Assembly: GCA_963736055.1 (NCBI GenBank)
Contig: CAVTNM010000008.1
Coordinates: 1,612,001-1,676,000 of the forward strand
Length of the DNA: 64,000 nucleotides
Origin: AC-32 sp963736055
Lineage (GTDB): Bacteria > Actinomycetota > Thermoleophilia > Gaiellales > Gaiellaceae
Reading direction: 5' to 3'
Numbering within the stretch: the stretch's first letter is position 1; each line of letters starts with the position of its first letter. The notes beneath the pieces are model-generated. The model saw only the letters and a list, made by a program, of their open reading frames with translations, did no database searches and had not been told where the DNA came from. The position numbers and the translations under genes are program-made. Of the stretch, positions 1-9,550 are shown piece by piece.

Positions 1-1
1 C

Positions 2-193
2 TGCGCGAACGTCGCGTGCAGCCTTTCCTCGTACGTCACCGTCGACGCTCCCGGCCAGGTCGGCTGGAACACGTCGATCACGGTCGGCTCGGACGGCCTC
101 CCGTTCGTCAGCTACCGCGATGTGAGCGGTGACGCGGTCAAGGGCCTGCACTGTCCGAACGCCTTCTGCGTCGCCCACCTGCGCAGGCGCTGA
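2..193 (+). CDS. 3' end of an extracellular-type repeat protein (partial)
   Basis: Only the last 63 codons are in the window; the frame is open from the left edge and stops at TGA. The visible part carries a C-x4-C pair at the start, a stretch reading ITVGSDGLPFVSYRD, and a second C-x4-C (CPNAFC) near the end. This looks like one unit of a tandem repeat whose units end in a Cys pair, as found in large secreted beta-propeller-like proteins of actinobacteria. That family assignment is inference; function is unknown. Confidence 0.6.
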   Translation, partial: CANVACSLSSYVTVDAPGQVGWNTSITVGSDGLPFVSYRDVSGDAVKGLHCPNAFCVAHLRRR

Positions 194-212
194 TCGTCTC
201 GTCCAGGGGCGG

Positions 213-221
213 TGGTACGAT
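213..221 (+). promoter_or_regulatory. Putative extended -10 promoter element upstream of guaB3
   Basis: TGG-TACGAT fits the extended -10 pattern TGn-TAnnnT. Transcription would begin near 228, giving a leader of roughly 90 nt that contains the hairpin at 263-295. No convincing -35 box is visible. Prediction only. Confidence 0.35.
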
Positions 222-262
222 CGCTGCCCATCTTGAGAGACAGCAGCAGGACAGGTTTCATG

Positions 263-295
263 GCCCAGGCGACTGGAATCGCGCCTGGGCTTTTT
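263..295 (+). terminator. Intrinsic terminator or attenuator in the guaB3 leader
   Basis: GCCCAGGCG (263-271) pairs perfectly with CGCCTGGGC (282-290) around a 10-nt loop and is followed by five T residues (291-295), a textbook intrinsic terminator. It lies only 23 nt before the guaB3 start and about 70 nt after the upstream stop. It could end the upstream gene, or, given the possible promoter at 213-221, act as a leader attenuator for the purine gene. Confidence 0.7.
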
Positions 296-317
296 GGTCG
301 AAAGGGGGGTCTCTAGC

Positions 318-1475
318 GTGGAGATCGAGATCGGTCACGGCAAGAAAGCACGCCAGGCGTACGGGTTCGACGACATCGCGATCGTGCCCTCGCGGCGCAC
401 CCGCGATCCGCAGGACGTCGACATCGGGTGGAAGCTCGGCCCGCACCTGCTCGAGCTCCCGCTGATCGCCTCGGCGATGGACGGCGTCGTCTCGCCGAAG
501 ATCGCGATCGAGCTCGGCAAGCTCGGCGGCCTCGGCGTCCTGAACCTCGAGGGCATCTTCACGCGCTACCAGGCCGCCGACCGGGAGCTGCAGAAGATCG
601 CCCGCCTGCCGAAGGAGCAGGCGACGAGCGGGATGCAGAAGATCTACGCGAAACCGGTCAAGCCGGAGCTGATCGCCTCCCGGATCCGCGAGATCAAGGA
701 GGCGGGCGTGCTCGTCGCCGGTTCGCTGACCCCGCAGAAGGTGCGCGACTACTACGAGGCAGCTCTCGAGGCCGGACTCGACGTCCTCGTGATCCAGGGC
801 ACGGTCGTCTCCGCGGAGCACGTCTCCTCGAACGGCCACGCCCTCAACCTGAAGGACTTCATCGCCGACCTGCCCATCCCCGTGATCGTCGGCGGCTGCG
901 CTTCGTACCAGACGGCGCTCCACCTGATGCGGACCGGGGCCGAGGGCGTGCTCGTGGGCGTCGGCCCGGGCCAGGCCTGCACCACCCGCGGTGTGCTCGG
1001 CGTGGGGGTGCCCCAGGCGACGGCGATCGCGGATGCCGCCGCCGCGCGGATCCAGCACCTGCTGGAGACCGGGAAGTACGTGAACGTGGTCGCCGACGGC
1101 GGCATGCGCACCGGGGGCGACATCGCCAAGGCGTTCGCGTGCGGGGCGGACGCGGTCATGGTGGGCTCACCGCTGGCGCGGGCGAAAGAAGCGCCGGGCC
1201 GGGGGTTCCACTGGGGCATGGCGACCTTTCACCCGACGCTCCCGCGGGGCGCGCGGGTCGCCGTCGACCAGAACGCCACGCTCGAGGAGATAGTCATTGG
1301 CCCGGCGACCGAGAACGACGGCACGCTCAACCTGATGGGGGCGCTGCGCACGTCGATGGCGACCTGCGGCTACGAGTCGATCCACGACTTCCAGAAGGCC
1401 GAGGTCATGCTCGCGCCGGCGATCAAGACCGAGGGCAAGTCCCTCCAGCAGGCCCAGCGGATCGGGATGGGCTAG
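318..1475 (+). CDS. guaB3: GuaB3-type IMP dehydrogenase-related protein
   Basis: 385-residue TIM-barrel protein of the IMP dehydrogenase/GMP reductase superfamily. Its length and lack of a CBS pair match the GuaB3 branch found in actinobacteria rather than canonical GuaB. The active-site loop GPGQACTTRGV keeps the catalytic cysteine (about C221), which some GuaB3 proteins lack, so IMP oxidation to XMP is plausible. The phosphate-binding stretch VVADGGMRTGGDIAKA is present. I chose GTG 318 because a strong GGGGGG-type Shine-Dalgarno sits 9-17 nt upstream and the family-typical VEIEIG start follows; an upstream TTG at 294 lies inside the terminator. It precedes guaA, the next enzyme of GMP synthesis. 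Confidence 0.9.
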   Translation: MEIEIGHGKKARQAYGFDDIAIVPSRRTRDPQDVDIGWKLGPHLLELPLIASAMDGVVSPKIAIELGKLGGLGVLNLEGIFTRYQAADRELQKIARLPKEQATSGMQKIYAKPVKPELIASRIREIKEAGVLVAGSLTPQKVRDYYEAALEAGLDVLVIQGTVVSAEHVSSNGHALNLKDFIADLPIPVIVGGCASYQTALHLMRTGAEGVLVGVGPGQACTTRGVLGVGVPQATAIADAAAARIQHLLETGKYVNVVADGGMRTGGDIAKAFACGADAVMVGSPLARAKEAPGRGFHWGMATFHPTLPRGARVAVDQNATLEEIVIGPATENDGTLNLMGALRTSMATCGYESIHDFQKAEVMLAPAIKTEGKSLQQAQRIGMG

Positions 1476-1639
1476 TGCCCCATCCGGCGATACATGCCTG
1501 CCTCTGGCCCGCGATCACGCGGCGCCAGATGCCGCCCTCCCCCTTGCCAAGGCTGCCAGCCTTGGCCGCGAGCGAGTGCGACCTCCGGCTTGGTGCTCGC
1601 GAACCAGAGACTTGGCAGCATCACCGGACGAGGCACTAG
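1472..1639. repeat. 168-nt imperfect palindrome filling the guaB3-guaA gap
   Basis: The ends read CTAGTGCC and GGCACTAG, and the two ~80-nt arms align as an imperfect inverted repeat along their whole length. The centre is a perfect 10+1+10 palindrome (GCCAAGGCTG-C-CAGCCTTGGC, 1546-1566). The element supplies the guaB3 stop codon at its left end, and its last base is the first base of the guaA start. Most arm mismatches are transitions that would be G-U wobbles in a minus-strand transcript. It resembles a MITE/REP-like mobile palindrome or a structured RNA; no second copy was found in the window. Confidence 0.65.
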
Positions 1640-3279
1640 TGGGCGAGGTCGTTCCGCTTCCGGTCGCCGAGCCAGCGCCGGAGGAGCGGCCGGTCCTCGT
1701 GCTCGACTGCGGCGGGCAGTACGCCCAGCTGATCGCCCGACGCGTGCGGGAGTGCCGCGTCTACTCCGAGCTCGTGCCCCATTCGATCACGCCCGCAGAG
1801 GCGCGGGCGCGCCGCCCGCGTGCGCTCGTCCTCTCGGGCGGGCCGGCCTCGGTGTACGCCGAGGGGGCGCCGAAGGTCGACCCGGGCCTGTTCGAGCTCG
1901 GGGTGCCGACGCTAGGGATCTGTTACGGGATGCAGCTGATGGCGCAGGACCTCGGAGGCACCGTCGAGCGCACCGGCGTCTCCGAGTTCGGGAAGACGGA
2001 CGTCCGCGCGGATGCCGGGGAGAGCGAGCTCTTCGCCGGCCTCCCGCCCGAGCAGGTGGGCTGGATGAGCCACCGCGACTCGGTGACGGCTCCCCCCGCG
2101 GGCGCGCGCGTGACGGGCAGGTCGCCGTCGGCTCCGATCGCCGCCTTCGAGGACTCCGAGCGGCGGCTCTACGGCGTCCAGTTCCATCCGGAGGTCGTCC
2201 ACACTCCGCACGGCACCGATCTGCTGAAGAACTTCCTCTACAACGTCGCGGGCGCGCCGCCCACGTGGACGGCGGCGGCGGTGATCGAGGAGCAGGTCGA
2301 GCGGATCCGCGCCCAGGTCGGCGACGAGCGCGTTCTGTGCGCTCTCTCGGGCGGCGTGGACTCGGCGGTGGCGGCGCTGCTCGTGCACAAGGCCGTGGGG
2401 GACCAGCTCGTCTGCGTGTTCGTCGACCACGGACTGCTGCGGAAGGACGAGGCGGCGCAGGTCGTCGAGACCTTCGAGGGGCACTTCCACGTTCCGCTCG
2501 TGCACGTGCAGGCGCAGGACCGCTTCCTGACGCGGCTCGAGGGCGTGGCCGACCCCGAGGAGAAGCGCAAGGCGGTCGGTGAGGAGTTCATCCGCGTCTT
2601 CGAAGCCGAATCGAATCGCCTTTCACAGCCGGACGCGCGGGCGAAGCCCGCACGTCCTTTGAGCGGCGCCGCCAAGTCGGCGCCTCGGATCCGACACCTG
2701 GTGCAGGGCACGCTCTACTCGGACGTGATCGAGTCCGGCGGCGACGCGGCGGTGGCCGCGAAGATCAAGTCGCACCACAACGTCGGCGGCCTGCCGGAGG
2801 ACATGGAGATGGAGCTCGTCGAGCCGCTGCGCCTGCTCTTCAAGGACGAGGTGCGGCGAGTCGGGGAGGAGCTGGGCCTGCCGGAGCGGATGGTCTGGCG
2901 CCAGCCGTTCCCGGGCCCGGGCCTGGCGATCCGGATCATCGGCGAGGTGACGCGCGAGCGGCTCGAGATCCTGCGCGAGGCCGACGCGATCCTCCAGGAG
3001 GAGGTCCGTCGAGCCGGGCTCTACCGCGAGCTGTGGCAGTCGTTCGCCGTCCTTCCGGCGATCCGCTCCGTCGGCGTCCAGGGCGACGAGCGCACCTACG
3101 GCTACCCGGTCGTGATCCGCGCGGTCACGAGCGACGATGCCATGACCGCGGACTGGGCGCGCCTGCCCTACGACCTGCTGGAGACGGTCTCGGGGCGGAT
3201 CGTCAACGAGGTCCCGGCGGTCAACCGCGTCGTGCTCGACATCACCTCGAAGCCGCCGTCGACGATCGAGTGGGAATAG
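1639..3279 (+). CDS. guaA: GMP synthase (glutamine-hydrolysing)
   Basis: 546 residues. Makes GMP from XMP, glutamine and ATP. The N-terminal class I amidotransferase domain shows the nucleophile in GICYGMQ (about C95) and the HPEVVHT triad region. The ATP-pyrophosphatase domain has the P-loop ALSGGVDSAVAA (about residue 237), and the C-terminal dimerisation domain ends in KPPSTIEWE. GTG 1639 was chosen because the sequence before it belongs to the palindrome. Unusual: about 22 extra residues (roughly 329-350) sit between VFEAE and LVQGTLY; the DNA there is two hairpins (see 2631-2684). This explains a protein longer than the usual ~515-525 residues. Confidence 0.95.
   Translation: MGEVVPLPVAEPAPEERPVLVLDCGGQYAQLIARRVRECRVYSELVPHSITPAEARARRPRALVLSGGPASVYAEGAPKVDPGLFELGVPTLGICYGMQLMAQDLGGTVERTGVSEFGKTDVRADAGESELFAGLPPEQVGWMSHRDSVTAPPAGARVTGRSPSAPIAAFEDSERRLYGVQFHPEVVHTPHGTDLLKNFLYNVAGAPPTWTAAAVIEEQVERIRAQVGDERVLCALSGGVDSAVAALLVHKAVGDQLVCVFVDHGLLRKDEAAQVVETFEGHFHVPLVHVQAQDRFLTRLEGVADPEEKRKAVGEEFIRVFEAESNRLSQPDARAKPARPLSGAAKSAPRIRHLVQGTLYSDVIESGGDAAVAAKIKSHHNVGGLPEDMEMELVEPLRLLFKDEVRRVGEELGLPERMVWRQPFPGPGLAIRIIGEVTRERLEILREADAILQEEVRRAGLYRELWQSFAVLPAIRSVGVQGDERTYGYPVVIRAVTSDDAMTADWARLPYDLLETVSGRIVNEVPAVNRVVLDITSKPPSTIEWE
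2631..2684. repeat. Two hairpin palindromes forming an in-frame insertion in guaA
   Basis: First hairpin: 2631-2642 pairs with 2646-2657 (11 of 12 pairs, GAA loop; core GCGGGC-GAA-GCCCGC). Second: GGCGCCG 2665-2671 with CGGCGCC 2678-2684. They encode a low-complexity Ala/Arg/Pro/Ser stretch absent from typical GuaA proteins. The arrangement resembles palindromic elements that insert in frame in protein genes, such as Rickettsia palindromic elements; homology to those is not claimed. Confidence 0.6.
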
Positions 3280-3298
3280 CTCAGACGCCGGTCTGAGC
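3279..3298. terminator. Bidirectional hairpin between convergent guaA and PLD genes
   Basis: GCTCAGAC (3279-3286) and GTCTGAGC (3291-3298) form a perfect 8-bp stem with a 4-nt loop between two stop codons that face each other. There is no clear T-tract on either side, so efficiency is uncertain. Confidence 0.5.
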
Positions 3299-4339
3299 GG
3301 TCGTGCTCAGCGCCGGGTAGCGAGCGCACACCTCGTCGACGTAGGCGCTCAGCGGCCCTGCCAGAGCCGCGTCGCGGATCTCGAGCACGTTCTCCGCGTT
3401 CTTCTCGCCCGAGTGCGAGAGGTTGAACGAGCCCAGGAAGACCACGTCGTCGGCGACCACGACCTTCGCGTGCATGAAGTTGTGCAGGCTGCTCGGCTCC
3501 CACGGCTCGGAGCGCTTGCCGGAGAACGGCCCTTCGATGATCCGCTGCAGCAGCGGCAGCTTCCAGCCGACGTTCCCGTTGGCGTGCCACTGGCGGATCA
3601 CGTCTGCGACCTGGGTCGCGTCCACGCACCCGGCGACGTCGCTGGTGCCGTCTGCGAGCACCTGGGCGAGCGTCGCCAGCACCGGAGCTGCCGTGATCAC
3701 CGGCGAGCAGATCCGCACGTGCTTCGCCTGAGCGATTCGCTTGGCAATCCGGGCTGAGAGCGCCTCGCCGTGGCCGGGCGTGAACCACGGCTTGACCCTC
3801 GTTCCGTCGACGTCCACCGGCCTGGGCTCGACAAAGCCGCTTCGGGCGACGTCGCCGTTCGTCCAGAGCTCGTCGAAGTCGAGCGCGAAGGCGTGGGCGA
3901 TCTCCGGCGAGTCGACGGTGACGATCACGTTCTCCTGGCGTGCCCAGGAGTCGTCCGTCCAGTTGGTCGAGCCGGTCCAGACCGACTGGCCGTCACGGAT
4001 CACGTATTTGTGATGCATCAGGTCCGGAACGCCGGCGATGGACTTGGAGGGCAGCCCGAGCGATGCGATCAGCCGGGCGTCCGGCTCGGGCGGAGGCGGA
4101 ACCGGGATCGGGTTGGCGTGGTCGACGTCGTACATGATCCGCACCGCGACCCCTCGCGCGGCCGCCTCCTTCAGGGCGCCTGCGACCACCGCAGCAGTCT
4201 CGGCGCCGAGATGGAAGTCGTACTGCGCCAGGTCGAGCGAGCGTTGTGCGGGAGCGAGGAACTCCACCAGCTCGTGGGCGATCTCCAGCGGCTGCTGGCC
4301 GCCGTCGGTCAGAGTTCGAGTTCGGATGGAGGAGCTCAT
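3281..4339 (-). CDS. Phospholipase D-like (HKD) domain protein
   Basis: 352 residues with two HxK(x4)D-type motifs: HHKYVIRDG followed by GSTNWT, and HAKVVVADD followed by GSFNLS. Both catalytic half-sites of the PLD superfamily are therefore intact; the family includes phospholipases, nucleases and cardiolipin synthases. No signal peptide or membrane segment is obvious, so a cytoplasmic phosphodiesterase is likely and the substrate cannot be told. The ATG at 4339 is the first start giving the family-like N-terminus. This start overlaps the start of the divergent glycosylase gene by 14 nt; a longer form from 4378 is possible. Confidence 0.8.
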   Translation of the reverse strand: MSSSIRTRTLTDGGQQPLEIAHELVEFLAPAQRSLDLAQYDFHLGAETAAVVAGALKEAAARGVAVRIMYDVDHANPIPVPPPPEPDARLIASLGLPSKSIAGVPDLMHHKYVIRDGQSVWTGSTNWTDDSWARQENVIVTVDSPEIAHAFALDFDELWTNGDVARSGFVEPRPVDVDGTRVKPWFTPGHGEALSARIAKRIAQAKHVRICSPVITAAPVLATLAQVLADGTSDVAGCVDATQVADVIRQWHANGNVGWKLPLLQRIIEGPFSGKRSEPWEPSSLHNFMHAKVVVADDVVFLGSFNLSHSGEKNAENVLEIRDAALAGPLSAYVDEVCARYPALSTTAQTGV

Positions 4340-4892
4340 CAGGCAGGTGGTCGGCGCAACGATCGGCGAGACCTTCAACTTCTATCGTGACGGGCCTGGA
4401 GCCGCCGCGCGCCGGGAGCGGCTGCGCGGCTACCTGGAGTCGCGCCGCGACGCCTCGCTGCTGCTCGTCGGCGAGGCGGCCGGTTACCGCGGGTCGCGCG
4501 TCTCGGGGATCCCGTTCACCTCGGAGCGCCAGCTCACCGGGCAGGGCCCGGCCGAGGCGACGGCGACGATCGTCCGCCGGGTGCTCGCGGAGCTCGAGCT
4601 GGAGGAGGAGACGCTCTGCTGGAACGTCGTCCCGACGCATCCGCACCTTCCGGGCCGTCCGGAGACGAATCGCCGGCCCACGCGAGCCGAGATCGAGGCC
4701 GGGAGCGCGTTCCTGCGCGAGTTGGTACGGGGCCGCCGCACGATTGCCGTGGGGCGCCTGGCGCAGTCGGTTCTCGGTGGGGAGCATGTGCGTCACCCGA
4801 GCCATGGGGGCGCGGCGGAATTTCGCGCTGGGCTGCTAGCATTCGCCGCCGGCGGACAGCGAGTCCGCCGTTTCAATGAATCCGGTGCCTGA
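4326..4892 (+). CDS. Uracil-DNA glycosylase superfamily protein
   Basis: 188 residues. The motif VGEAAGYRGSRVSGIPF near residue 40-56 corresponds to the GEAPG-type motif of family 4/5-like glycosylases, NVVPTHPH is the mid-protein active-site segment, and VRHPSHGG near the C-terminus is the HPS-type DNA-intercalation motif. Predicted role is uracil (or related base) excision in base excision repair. The four iron-sulphur cysteines of family 4 are not visible. The gene starts inside the 5' end of the divergent PLD gene, and its 3' end contains the putative rplM promoter and leader hairpin. Confidence 0.75.
   Translation: MEELIRQVVGATIGETFNFYRDGPGAAARRERLRGYLESRRDASLLLVGEAAGYRGSRVSGIPFTSERQLTGQGPAEATATIVRRVLAELELEEETLCWNVVPTHPHLPGRPETNRRPTRAEIEAGSAFLRELVRGRRTIAVGRLAQSVLGGEHVRHPSHGGAAEFRAGLLAFAAGGQRVRRFNESGA
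4835..4843 (+). promoter_or_regulatory. Putative extended -10 of the rplM-rpsI promoter
   Basis: TGC-TAGCAT fits TGn-TAnnnT, inside the 3' end of the glycosylase gene. Transcription would start near 4850, leaving a leader of about 70 nt before rplM ATG 4921. Prediction without a clear -35. Confidence 0.35.
4852..4874 (+). promoter_or_regulatory. Hairpin at the 5' end of the rplM leader
   Basis: GGCGGAC (4852-4858) and GTCCGCC (4864-4870) make a perfect 7-bp stem with an AGCGA loop, followed by GTTT. It sits at the very start of the predicted rplM mRNA and could be an autoregulatory ribosomal-protein leader or a weak attenuator. Function is inference. Confidence 0.35.
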
Positions 4893-4920
4893 CTTCAGTC
4901 TGGATCCGGCGAACACACTG

Positions 4921-5355
4921 ATGAAGACCTGGAACGCCAAGCCCGGCGAGATCGATCGCCTCTGGTACGTGGTGGATGCCGAGGGGAAGACCCTCGGGCG
5001 TCTCGCTACCCAGATCGCCGACACGCTGCGCGGCAAGGGCAAGCCCGAGTACACGCCGCACGTGGACACCGGCGACTTCGTCGTCGTGGTGAACGCGGAG
5101 AAGATCACCGTCACCGGCAAGAAGCTCGACGACAAGATCTACTACCGCCACTCGGGCTATCCGGGCGGGCTGAAGAGCCGCCCGCTCCGGGACGAGCTCG
5201 AGCGCCGGCCGACCGAGGTACTGCGCAAGGCGGTCAAAGGCATGCTCCCGCGCAACCGTCTCGCGCGTGCGCAGATGCGGAAGCTGAAGATCTACGCAGG
5301 TCCGGAGCATCCGCACGAGGCCCAGGCGCCCAAAGAGCTGGAGCTGATCGCCTGA
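4921..5355 (+). CDS. rplM: 50S ribosomal protein L13
   Basis: 144 residues, normal for bacterial L13. Starts with the family-typical MKTW; an in-frame ATG at 4876 would add 15 residues not found in the family. Contains LWYVVDAEGKTLGRLAT near the start, RHSGYPGGLKS mid-protein and KGMLPRNRLAR near residue 110, all L13 hallmarks. L13 binds 23S rRNA early in 50S assembly. The stop overlaps the rpsI start by one base (TGATG), so the two are translationally coupled as in most bacteria. Confidence 0.97.
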   Translation: MKTWNAKPGEIDRLWYVVDAEGKTLGRLATQIADTLRGKGKPEYTPHVDTGDFVVVVNAEKITVTGKKLDDKIYYRHSGYPGGLKSRPLRDELERRPTEVLRKAVKGMLPRNRLARAQMRKLKIYAGPEHPHEAQAPKELELIA

Positions 5356-5750
5356 TGCCCGAGCAGGCCCAGTACCAGGGGACCGGCAAGCGGAAGACGT
5401 CCGTCGCGCGAGTGATCCTGCGCCCCGGCGACGGAACGACGTGGTTCAACGGCCGCACCATCGAGGCCTACTTCCCGCGCGCCACCCACCGGGAGCTCGC
5501 GCTCGCGCCGCTCAAGGTCGCGGGGGTCGAGGGAACCTTCGACGTCCGAGTCCGCGTGCACGGGGGCGGCCCGAGCGGCCAGGCAGGCGCCGTTCGCCAC
5601 GGGATCGCCCGGGCCCTCGTCGAGGCCGACCCGGAACTGCGGCTGCCGCTGAAGCGCGCAGGCTTCCTCACCCGAGACGCACGCATCGTCGAGCGCAAGA
5701 AGGCCGGGCTGCACAAGGCGCGCAAGGCGCCGCAGTTCTCGAAGCGCTAG
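5355..5750 (+). CDS. rpsI: 30S ribosomal protein S9
   Basis: 131 residues. GTGKRKTSVARV at the N-terminus, GGGPSGQAGAVRHGIARAL mid-protein and the basic C-terminal tail ending in QFSKR (which reaches the P-site tRNA in the ribosome) are diagnostic. Overlaps rplM by one base and is followed 5 nt later by glmM, giving the rplM-rpsI-glmM order common in Gram-positive and actinobacterial genomes. Confidence 0.97.
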   Translation: MPEQAQYQGTGKRKTSVARVILRPGDGTTWFNGRTIEAYFPRATHRELALAPLKVAGVEGTFDVRVRVHGGGPSGQAGAVRHGIARALVEADPELRLPLKRAGFLTRDARIVERKKAGLHKARKAPQFSKR

Positions 5751-5755
5751 TCAGC

Positions 5756-7018
5756 TTGCGGCGCTACTTCGGTACAGACGGCGTCCGGGGGATCGTCGGA
5801 CAAGACCTGACGCCCGGGCTGATCGAGCGGCTGGGCCGCGCAGCCACGCTCTGGTCGAAAGGCGGGAGGGTGTTCGTCGGCCGCGACACACGCGCCTCGG
5901 GTCCCGAGCTCGAGGAGGCGTTCGCGCGCGGGGTGGTCGCGGCCGGCGGGAACGCCGTCCTCGCCGGAGTGCTGCCGACGCCTGCCGTCGCGCTGCTCGC
6001 CCTCGACCTGGGCGCGGTCGTGTCCGCCTCGCACAACCCGCCCGAGTACAACGGCATCAAGCTCTTCGACCGCGAAGGGCAGAAGCTGACGGACGCCGCC
6101 GAGGAAGAGATCGAGGCGCTGCTCGACGCGCCCTTCGAGGGCACGCAGGGAGAGATCGACCACGTCGGCGTCGCGACCGACAGCTACCTCGAGCACATCG
6201 TCGAGCGCTTCGGCTCCGACCTCTCCGGGCTCCGGATCGTCGTCGACTGCGCCAACGGCGCCTACTCGGGGATCGCCCCCCTGGCCTTCGAGCGCCTCGG
6301 CGCGGACGTGACGACGATCGGCGCCGACCCCGACGGGACGAACATCAACGTCGGCTGCGGCGCCACCGATCTTCGTGCACTGCAGCACGAAGTGGTCGAG
6401 GCGGGGGCCGATCTCGGCGTTGCCTTCGACGGCGACGGGGACCGGATGCTCGCGGTCGACGCGAAGGGCGAGGTGGTCGACGGCGACCAGATCCTGGCGG
6501 TGCTCATGCTGCATCTCGGGGTCGACCTGCTCGCCGTGACCGTCATGGCCAACCTCGGCCTCCACCGGCTGGCGGAGGAGCACGGGGTCCGCGTTGTCAC
6601 GACCAGCGTCGGCGACCGTTACGTGCTCGAGGCGCTGCGCCGGGAAGGCGGAGTGCTCGGCGGGGAGCAGTCGGGCCACATCATCTATCTGCGCGACCAT
6701 GTGACCGGCGACGGCCTGGCGGCCGCGCTGCTGCTCTGCGCCGCGCTCGAGGGGCGCGCCCTGGAGGAGGCGGCCGCCGTCATGCCCCGCTACCCGCAGG
6801 TGAAGGCGAACATCCGCGTGTCGCGACAGGAGGTTCCCGCCTCGGTCATGGAGGAGGTCGAGCGCCTGAACGAGAGCCTCGACGGCAAGGGTCGTGTCCT
6901 GGTGCGGCCTTCCGGCACGGAGCCCGTGATTCGCGTCCTGGCCGAGGCAGAAACGGCTGCTGAAGCCGAAGAAGCCTGTGGTACCATCTCCGCTCTCGTT
7001 ACACGAGAGCTCGGCTGA
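5756..7018 (+). CDS. glmM: Phosphoglucosamine mutase
   Basis: 420 residues from TTG 5756 (first residues LRRYFGTDGVRG). Interconverts glucosamine-6-P and glucosamine-1-P on the route to UDP-GlcNAc for peptidoglycan. The phosphoserine loop VSASHNPPEYNGIKLF (Ser near 92), the Mg-binding DGDGDR, sugar loop GEQSGHI and phosphate-binding RPSGTEPVIRV are all present in order. It is some 25 residues shorter than the usual ~445, mainly through compact domain linkers. No other start codon lies between the rpsI stop and the FGTDG motif. It precedes glmS, the preceding step of the same pathway. Confidence 0.95.
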   Translation: MRRYFGTDGVRGIVGQDLTPGLIERLGRAATLWSKGGRVFVGRDTRASGPELEEAFARGVVAAGGNAVLAGVLPTPAVALLALDLGAVVSASHNPPEYNGIKLFDREGQKLTDAAEEEIEALLDAPFEGTQGEIDHVGVATDSYLEHIVERFGSDLSGLRIVVDCANGAYSGIAPLAFERLGADVTTIGADPDGTNINVGCGATDLRALQHEVVEAGADLGVAFDGDGDRMLAVDAKGEVVDGDQILAVLMLHLGVDLLAVTVMANLGLHRLAEEHGVRVVTTSVGDRYVLEALRREGGVLGGEQSGHIIYLRDHVTGDGLAAALLLCAALEGRALEEAAAVMPRYPQVKANIRVSRQEVPASVMEEVERLNESLDGKGRVLVRPSGTEPVIRVLAEAETAAEAEEACGTISALVTRELG

Positions 7019-7031
7019 CCGGACCCGACGC

Positions 7032-7057
7032 AGGGCCGGGGGAGCGGCCGGGCCTTT
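7032..7057 (+). terminator. Weak hairpin between glmM and glmS
   Basis: AGGGCCGG (7032-7039) pairs with CCGGGCCT (7048-7055) apart from one G-G mismatch, followed by TTT. It could be a weak terminator or attenuator; it lies 25 nt before the glmS start. Confidence 0.3.
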
Positions 7058-7081
7058 CGCGTTCTTAAGGGAGGTTTCGGC

Positions 7082-8911
<1,830 letters not shown>

Positions 8912-8916
8912 CGCAC

Positions 8917-9530
8917 GTGAGCGCGGGCCAGGTCGCGGCGTTTCTCGGCGTCTCGCTCCTGGTCATCGTCACGCCCGGCCAGGACACGGCGCTCACGATC
9001 CGGAACACGCTCGCCGGCGGGCGCCGCGGAGGCGTCTTCACGGCGCTCGGCGTCGTGAGCGGGCAGGTGACGTGGGCCGTCGCGGCCAGCGCGGGGCTCG
9101 CCGCCCTGCTCGTCGCCTCGCAGCCGGCGTTCACCGCGCTGCGACTGGTCGGTGCGGCCTACCTCGTCTACCTCGGCGCGCAGGCGCTCAGGGCAGCCGT
9201 TCGCTCCCGGAGCGTGCGGGAACCAGCCGCGCGGAAGAGCGCACCGGCCCGCGGCTCGCCTACCGGCAAGGGCTGGTCAGCAACCTGGGCAACGCGAAGA
9301 TCGCCGTCTTCTTCACCAGCCTCCTGCCGCAGTTCGGCACCACGTTCTGGACGATGCTCCCGCTCGGGCTCTGCTTCGCCGCGCTGACCCTCGTCTGGCT
9401 GACCGCATACGCGGCTGCGGTCTCGAAGGCCGCGCACGTGCTCAGGCACCCGCGAATGCGGCGTCTGCTCGATGCGGCGACTGGCACGGTGCTCGTCGCG
9501 CTCGGCCTGCGGCTGGCGGCCGAGCGCTAG
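8917..9530 (+). CDS. LysE/RhtB family amino-acid exporter (one frameshift)
   Basis: Corrected length about 204 residues, normal for the family. The start GTG 8917 lies 5 nt after glmS. The N-terminal part (GQVAAFLGVSLLVIVTPGQD, typical LysE with the PGQD/PGP motif) runs in one frame to about 9230; the C-terminal part (RLAYRQGLVSNLGNAKIAVF onward) is in another frame, so one base is missing near 9225-9235. Five or six hydrophobic segments are visible. Expected to export amino acids or related small molecules across the cytoplasmic membrane. The break is likely a sequencing error, since both halves retain full conservation. Confidence 0.8.
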
Positions 9531-9550
9531 CTGCTCGTTATCGTCGGGCG

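Noticed and set aside
5441..5755. N-terminal extension of GlmM into rpsI
   Set aside because: Would place 105 out-of-frame residues of the rpsI gene before the FGTDGVRG start of GlmM; TTG 5756 fits the family.
7019..7081. glmS ribozyme
   Set aside because: Only ~60 nt, without the ribozyme core; contains merely a weak hairpin and a Shine-Dalgarno.
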